In this document: piece by piece, positions 59,884 through 64,000 of the stretch
Position numbering within the stretch: the first letter of the stretch is position 1
Layout: each line of letters opens with the position of its first letter
Assembly: GCA_009377815.1 (NCBI GenBank)
Contig: WHTI01000002.1
Location: forward strand, 1 to 64,000
Direction: 5' to 3'
DNA length: 64,000 bases
From: Actinomycetota bacterium
GTDB taxonomy: Bacteria > Actinomycetota > CADDZG01 > WHSQ01
The notes under the pieces: model-generated
Database searches by the model: none
Told to the model about the DNA's origin: nothing
Seen by the model: only the letters and a program-made list of their open reading frames with translations
Translations under genes and position numbers: made by a program

Positions 59884-60846
59884 TTGAAACGCAGGGAATC
59901 CGCCGGGGGCATGGGCACCGGGCTGGTTGCTCTGGGTGCCTCTCTGTGGGCGACCGACCTGATCTTCAGGCGAGGCCTGGCTCGTGACCTCCCCGCCGTC
60001 GAGGTCGTCTTCTGGGAACACCTGATACTTACGATCCTGTGCTGCCCTCTTGTCATGAGGAGCGTCCGTTACCTACGGAGCCTCGACCGTGGCGACTGGG
60101 TCGCAGCGATCATCGTGGGCGCAGGCTCATCGGTCGTCGCGACGGTGCTGTTCACGGAAGCGTTCGCCGTTGCGCTTCGTGAGACGGGTAACCCCACGGA
60201 AGTCCTGTTACTCCAGAAGCTCCAGCCGCTGATTGTGGTGCTTGCGGCCAGGTTCCTCCTCGGCGAGCGCGTGATCCCGCGTTACTGGATGTACGCGATC
60301 CCGGCCATCATCGGCGCGTACCTCGTTTCGGTGCCCGATCCGCTCGAGTTCAGGATCTCCGAGCTGGTGCCCGCGGTGTTGTCGATTGGCGCCGCGTCGC
60401 TCTGGGGACTCGGCACGGTCCTCGGTCGCCGGCTGTCGTTCAAGATCCCGGCCATTCGGCTCTCATCGATCCGCTTCTGCGCTGGTTTTCCCGTGTCGGT
60501 GGTGTTGTTGTTGATCTTCGAGAGCGGAACCAAGGCGACGATGAGCGAGGCTCCTGAGTTGCTCGCGCTCGCTGTCGTCCCCGGACTAATCGCGGTCTCA
60601 CTCTATTACCGGGGGCTCGCGAGGACACCCGCCGTCACGGCCACCCTCGCCGAGCTGGCGTTTCCTCTCGCTACAATCGTGTTGTCTTACGCTCTGTTCG
60701 ACGCGCCCCTCTTAGTATCGCAGTGGATCGGCATCGGGCTGCTCGCCGGGAGCATCACGGCGCTTGGTCTCGCCAGCCGGAAGGGTCCGAGTGAGGTCGG
60801 GATTCAACGCGAGCGGAGTGCCGGGCCAGCCGGGGCGCCTGTCTAG
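59884..60846 (+). CDS. EamA/DMT-family transporter 2
   Basis: A protein of about 320 residues with ten hydrophobic segments in two EamA repeats (GLVALGASLWATDLIFRRGL; SIGAASLWGLGTVLGRRLSF). The TTG at 59884 has a very strong AGGAGAAAGGAG site; a GTG at 59815 gives a longer, less likely start. It may export a metabolite linked to the acyl-CoA dehydrogenase upstream. It is unrelated in detail to the transporter at 57579. Confidence 0.82.
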   Translation: MKRRESAGGMGTGLVALGASLWATDLIFRRGLARDLPAVEVVFWEHLILTILCCPLVMRSVRYLRSLDRGDWVAAIIVGAGSSVVATVLFTEAFAVALRETGNPTEVLLLQKLQPLIVVLAARFLLGERVIPRYWMYAIPAIIGAYLVSVPDPLEFRISELVPAVLSIGAASLWGLGTVLGRRLSFKIPAIRLSSIRFCAGFPVSVVLLLIFESGTKATMSEAPELLALAVVPGLIAVSLYYRGLARTPAVTATLAELAFPLATIVLSYALFDAPLLVSQWIGIGLLAGSITALGLASRKGPSEVGIQRERSAGPAGAPV

Positions 60847-60891
60847 ATATCCCATTGCAGATCCGCTGCAGTGAGATGGATTCTCGAGGGG

Positions 60892-61104
60892 CTAGCCCGC
60901 GGCTACGAACCTCGCTGTTGCCCTGGGGCTTGGGACAGGTTCCTTATGAGCTCTGAGGGATTCGATATGGAGGCGAATCGCGTCCTTCATAAGGGCCTCG
61001 ACTTCATCGAGGCTCTCGCCGGCAGCAACACAGCCCGGTAAGTCAGGGGAGTATGCCGAAAACGATTCGCCCTCGCCTTCGATAACAACAAGATACTCAG
61101 TCAT
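60892..61104 (-). CDS. hicB: HicB-type antitoxin
   Basis: A 70-residue HicB: TEYLVVIEGEGESFSAYSPDLPGCVAAGESLDEVEALMKDAI, with the AYSPDLPGCVAAG segment diagnostic of the HicB partial-RNase-H fold. It neutralises HicA. It lacks an obvious C-terminal DNA-binding domain, so regulation may rely on another factor. It overlaps the HicA gene by eight bases. Confidence 0.9.
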   Translation of the reverse strand: MTEYLVVIEGEGESFSAYSPDLPGCVAAGESLDEVEALMKDAIRLHIESLRAHKEPVPSPRATARFVAAG

Positions 61105-61300
61105 CCTCGCTCCGTTGCTTTAGACCAGCCTGTCTCAGGATGCTCGCGAGTGTTCCCTTCTTGAGATCGGCTCCCAGTTTACCTGCTACCGTCACGGTCC
61201 CTGGTTTGTCAGGGTGGCGGTATTGACGGTGACTGCCGATCTGCCTGTCGATCGCCCAGCCATCCGCCCTCAACAACCTGATGACCTCTCGAACCTTCAT
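61097..61300 (-). CDS. hicA: HicA-type toxin (mRNA interferase)
   Basis: A 67-residue HicA with a double-stranded-RNA-binding-like fold: EVIRLLRADGWAIDRQIGSHRQYRHPDKPGTVTVAG, where His24 of GSHRQY is the catalytic residue, and KGTLASILRQAGL at the end. It cleaves mRNA. It is upstream of, and overlaps, hicB, the normal order. All family residues are present. Confidence 0.92.
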   Translation of the reverse strand: MKVREVIRLLRADGWAIDRQIGSHRQYRHPDKPGTVTVAGKLGADLKKGTLASILRQAGLKQRSEDD

Positions 61301-61435
61301 CGTTACCTTTCTCCATGGAGGTGCACGATGACGCTAGCGAGAGGGTGAGACATGAGCGCTGCCTAACAAGGTCTGCGAACCGAACCTCATCGTCCCTAGT
61401 TGATAGGCAGGTCGTAGTGCTCAGCGCTCGCCTTC

Positions 61436-62659
61436 TTACGCTCGACCGTCGCTCTCCTCGAACGTCGAGTCGGCTATCCGTAGCCACGCGGCGGTTCCCA
61501 CGGCTATCGGCAGGAGCAGGAGGACCGCCATCGCAGTGAGACTCGCCTTGGCCCCCCATCCCGTCGTGCCGACCACCAGGGCCACTACCGCGCCGGTCAC
61601 CATCGCCTTCTGTGCCGAGCTGTAGAGCTTGCGGTGGACGCGGCGTTCCTCGAGCGTTTGACTGATGATCGCCATCGAGACGAGCGCGGCGGCGAGGGAA
61701 CCGACCAGGAGCCAGCGGACCGTGTCCGGGAGGGGCTCCTCCACATGCTCGATCGTGTTCAGCACGCCTGCGCCTCCGGCCCCGATCGCGATCACCAACG
61801 GGAGATGCACGTAAACCCATATCTGGGTAAGGCGGGATACCGGGGGCCGGTGGGACACAAGGTCGAAGTAGATCCACCACAGTCCGATGGCGACGAGCAT
61901 TCCAAGAATCCCGATCGTCACGCCGTTGAGCTCAAGTGGCTTGATCGCGGCCATACCGTTTACCGCACCGGCGACGACCTCGCCGAGGACGATGATCATG
62001 AAGAGGCCGATCCGCTCGATCAACGACGGTGTCATGGCGATGTTGGCGTCGCCTTGCTGGGTTGCTGGAGGCGTCCAGCGGAACGAAGCGATCACGTATC
62101 CCACAACTTCAAGAAGCAGGGCCGCGGCCCACACACGGTACTGGGCGGGCTGCTCGAAACCCACACTCGCGGCGAAGAGCAGGGCCGAGGCGAAGTAGCC
62201 ACTCGAGTAGGGAACCGATGCCGGACGATGCGTGGGGTCGTGAAGCCCCGTCCGGAACCACAGGATCGTGAGGATGAAGCCGTTGGTGGCGTAGGCGAGA
62301 GCGAAGCCGTCGGCGCCGTTGCCGGGAACGTCTCCGACGTAGACGGCCATGATAGCCACGGCGAGCATCTGACCGAAGGTGAAGATACGCACGCTCACGT
62401 CGTTGGTCGTATGGAGGTCGTGGTACAGGGTGCCGTTGATCCACGACGACCACATCGCGTAGAACAGGAACACGAACCAACCGACACCGGACCACGATGG
62501 ATGTTCGGCGAGACGGTGGGCCAGCTGCGCGAGTACGACGACGAAGACGAGGTCGAAGAACAGCTCGAGGAACGTGACCCGCCGATCCGAGGCCCGGTCT
62601 TCGAAGCGCGCCGGCGGTTGCCACAGGCGACGGAAGGTAGATGTCCGGTTCTCAGTCAT
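61436..62659 (-). CDS. ltrA: LtrA-family membrane protein
   Basis: A 407-residue low-temperature-requirement-A protein with about ten to twelve hydrophobic segments. RRVTFLELFFDLVFVVVLAQLAHRL opens the family fold, WSSWINGTLYHD and YVHLPLVIAIGAGGAG follow, and the signature HxPL of VHLPLV is present. The function is poorly known; it is a chromosomal membrane protein common in actinomycetes. It is divergent from the AbrB-type antitoxin gene. Confidence 0.88.
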   Translation of the reverse strand: MTENRTSTFRRLWQPPARFEDRASDRRVTFLELFFDLVFVVVLAQLAHRLAEHPSWSGVGWFVFLFYAMWSSWINGTLYHDLHTTNDVSVRIFTFGQMLAVAIMAVYVGDVPGNGADGFALAYATNGFILTILWFRTGLHDPTHRPASVPYSSGYFASALLFAASVGFEQPAQYRVWAAALLLEVVGYVIASFRWTPPATQQGDANIAMTPSLIERIGLFMIIVLGEVVAGAVNGMAAIKPLELNGVTIGILGMLVAIGLWWIYFDLVSHRPPVSRLTQIWVYVHLPLVIAIGAGGAGVLNTIEHVEEPLPDTVRWLLVGSLAAALVSMAIISQTLEERRVHRKLYSSAQKAMVTGAVVALVVGTTGWGAKASLTAMAVLLLLPIAVGTAAWLRIADSTFEESDGRA

Positions 62660-63017
62660 CGGCTTGTGCAGCTAATCCGACCCCAGGTCCATGGCGAACA
62701 TTTCAACACAACGGAGGCGCGGGCGTCGCAAGCACAGTCGCACCGTGGTAGTGCTGGGAACGGCTTCCTATCCTTGAGCGAGTTCTAGCCCGCAAGCCTG
62801 GGGTGGGCGGAATTGAGGTTCGGGTGGCGTAGTCACTCACGAGTGCCGACCCCCGTCAGGCGACCATCGCGACCCTGCCTCACGATGAGTTCCGGGGCCG
62901 CGGCCAGACGGATCCCTTTCTTACGCTCCCGGATCTGTCGAATGATCGTCGATCATGTGCGGGCACAGGAGGATTGACGTACTTTCTTACTTTCGGAAAG
63001 TACGCTAAGGTACTGGA
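62660..63017. other. Intergenic region between LtrA and the AbrB/RelE pair
   Basis: No gene is seen in these 358 bases. The right end contains TTGACG (62974-62979), a direct repeat of TACTTTC and the palindrome described separately. The left part shows nothing beyond probable LtrA promoter sequence. Confidence 0.5.
62988..63002. promoter_or_regulatory. Operator-like palindrome upstream of the AbrB/RelE pair
   Basis: TACTTTCGGAAAGTA is a perfect 15-base palindrome, preceded by another TACTTTC copy at 62980-62986, 15 bases before the antitoxin ATG. This is the arrangement expected for antitoxin autorepression. The gene's ribosome site is weak, so a nearly leaderless transcript is possible. Confidence 0.6.
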
Positions 63018-63290
63018 ATGGCTGATTCACGTGTGAGAGCGAAAGGACAGGTCACGATCCCTCGTGAGATACGGGAGCTCGCCCACCTCGAAGAGGGTGA
63101 TCCGATCGAGGTTGAGATGGTCCCGGAGGGGATCCTCCTTAGGCCTCAGAAGGTCGTCGATGCGACGCAGTCTTGGTTCTGGACGCCCAACTGGCAGGCG
63201 GGGGAGCGCGACGCGTCGGCCGACATCGCCGCTGGTCGCGTTGAGACGTTCGAATCTGACGAGGAGTTCCTCGACTCCCTGGACGACTAG
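63018..63290 (+). CDS. AbrB/MazE-type antitoxin
   Basis: A 90-residue protein with a swapped-hairpin AbrB DNA-binding domain (SRVRAKGQVTIPREIRELAHLEEGDPIEVEMVPEGILLRPQKV in parts) and a C-terminal toxin-binding tail ending EEFLDSLDD. KGQVTIPREIRE is the diagnostic stretch. It represses its own promoter and neutralises the toxin starting 11 bases downstream. The tail (ADIAAGRVETFES) is typical of antitoxins paired with RelE-like toxins. Confidence 0.87.
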   Translation: MADSRVRAKGQVTIPREIRELAHLEEGDPIEVEMVPEGILLRPQKVVDATQSWFWTPNWQAGERDASADIAAGRVETFESDEEFLDSLDD

Positions 63291-63301
63291 GCGCGCTCAC
63301 C

Positions 63302-63595
63302 GTGCCGACCTACGGGAAGACCGAGCGATTCAAGAAGGACTACGCGGACTTATCGCCCGAGGCTAGGAAGCGATTCAAGAACGCGGTTAAGAAGTTCGTC
63401 GAAGACCTTCGCGCGGGTCGCCCATTCCGAAAGGGTCTGCGAGTCAAAGGGGTAAAGGGCGCGTCTGGCATCTTCGAGATGACTTGGGCGGATGATGGGC
63501 GCGCCACCTTTGAGTTCGGAGATGAGGGGAGAGAGGGTGAGACCCACATCATCTGGCGTCGAGTCGGCGCCCACGACGTCTTCGGCGAACCGTAG
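63302..63595 (+). CDS. RelE/YafQ-like toxin
   Basis: A 97-residue RelE-superfamily protein starting at GTG: FKKDYADLSPEARKRFKNAVKKFVEDLRAG, FRKGLRVKGVKGASGIFEMTWADDGRATFEF and the C-terminal THIIWRRVGAHDVF. The IWRRVGAHDVF end is a variant of the family's H-x-(I/V)-Y tail that carries catalytic residues. Probable activity is ribosome-dependent mRNA cleavage or a related nuclease function. It lies 11 bases after the antitoxin. Confidence 0.83.
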   Translation: MPTYGKTERFKKDYADLSPEARKRFKNAVKKFVEDLRAGRPFRKGLRVKGVKGASGIFEMTWADDGRATFEFGDEGREGETHIIWRRVGAHDVFGEP

Positions 63596-63739
63596 GAGAC
63601 GATCTTCTCCAGGCCCGACCCAATGCATCCGTGGGTCGGACTGCTGAGGCCGTTTGTGTGACACAGTGAGGCCGATCTGACGGCAGGCCGTCACCATCTC
63701 TACGCGCGGGTCGCCGTGCAGGATCGAAGGGAATGAACC

Positions 63740-64000
63740 ATGAGCGCTCCAACTGATGCCGCCTACCCGGCGAGATTGAACATCGATTACCCGGATCGAA
63801 GCCTGGACCGCTTTTCGACGTTCTTCCGGATGCTCTTCGCCATCCCGATCATGATCGTCATGGCCGCCCTCGGTGGGGGGTTGGGGCCGGCCGTCGGGCT
63901 GATGATCGTGTTCCGCCAGAAGTACCCGCGGTGGTGGTTCGACTTCAACCTCGAGTACACGCGGTTCACCACCCGGGTGAGTGCGTACTTGGGTCTGATG
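63740..64000 (+). CDS. DUF4389-family membrane protein, cut by the window edge
   Basis: The frame from the ATG at 63740 (GAAGGGAATG upstream) reads MSAPTDAAYPARLNIDYPDR, SLDRFSTFFRMLFAIPIMIV, then a hydrophobic segment and FRQKYPRWWFDFNLEYTRFTTRVSAYLGLM before the window ends. RQKYPRWWFDF..E..RF..RV.AY.....D is the DUF4389 signature; these are small actinomycete membrane proteins of unknown function. Two membrane segments would be expected; one is visible. Confidence 0.8.
   Translation, partial: MSAPTDAAYPARLNIDYPDRSLDRFSTFFRMLFAIPIMIVMAALGGGLGPAVGLMIVFRQKYPRWWFDFNLEYTRFTTRVSAYLGLM

Noticed and set aside
61634-62788. A 384-codon forward frame opposite LtrA
   Set aside because: The reverse frame is a clear LtrA membrane protein; the forward frame is low-complexity Asp/Glu/Arg/His sequence typical of antisense to a hydrophobic gene.
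1-64000. Search for CRISPR arrays, tRNA or rRNA genes, integrases, transposases and IS ends
   Set aside because: No regularly spaced repeats, no recognised tRNA-like cloverleaf and no DDE, HUH or tyrosine/serine recombinase protein were seen by eye; the island's mobility cannot be shown from this window.

Overview
The window looks like a chromosomal stretch of a moderately GC-rich, F420-using bacterium, most likely an actinomycete-type organism. The evidence is three LLM-class (luciferase-like) oxidoreductases, an LtrA protein, a DUF4389 protein, a TacA/TacT-type module, frequent GTG/TTG starts and many short start/stop overlaps. No rRNA, tRNA, integrase, transposase or CRISPR array was recognised. 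All assignments come from reading translated sequence; no database search was run.

Layout. (1) 1-28.3 kb is a dense defence island. It opens with a HigB/HigA toxin-antitoxin pair. Next is a TIR-signalling block: a coiled-coil TIR protein, two divergent ThsB-like TIR proteins (one membrane-anchored), a caspase-like protease, a SLOG-type Rossmann protein and one unknown protein. A DNA methyltransferase-HerA-NurA operon follows, then a DUF4041/GIY-YIG nuclease paired with a DnaQ-BRCT exonuclease, then a 1344-aa DUF4011 helicase-nuclease (Hhe-like). After these come a TacT/TacA module with a frameshifted toxin, an orphan Xre/MbcA/ParS antitoxin-like gene, a RadC/GAF pair, and a type I restriction system. 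In that system the HsdR subunit ends in a nucleotidyltransferase (MNT) domain and its gene overlaps a HEPN toxin gene. (2) 28.4-57.6 kb is a catabolic island: acyl-CoA ligase, CoA transferase, crotonases, SDRs, acyl-CoA dehydrogenases, thiolase/DUF35, hydantoinase/acetone-carboxylase-type subunits, a complete branched-chain-type ABC importer, LLM oxidoreductases, a type II dehydroquinase and a GntR/FadR regulator. (3) 57.6-64 kb looks more GC-rich and ordinary by eye: two EamA exporters, another acyl-CoA dehydrogenase, HicAB, LtrA, an AbrB/RelE-type pair and the start of a DUF4389 gene.

How it may work. In the TIR block the TIR proteins would make an NAD-derived signal that a SLOG protein and/or the caspase senses. 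This resembles the reported TIR-caspase (type IV Thoeris) logic but with a separate SLOG gene. The HsdR-MNT/HEPN arrangement physically ties a restriction enzyme to the antitoxin half of a toxin-antitoxin pair. In the catabolic island, BadH-like, BadI-like, BadK-like, AliA-like and glutaryl-CoA-dehydrogenase-like proteins together suggest ring opening of an alicyclic (cyclohexane-carboxyl-type) CoA ester to a dicarboxylyl-CoA. The HyuA/HyuB proteins may carry out an ATP-dependent carboxylation or cyclic-amide hydrolysis upstream. A TATGATRAWT-like motif, often in a palindrome, recurs before several of these transcription units and is a candidate regulon operator.
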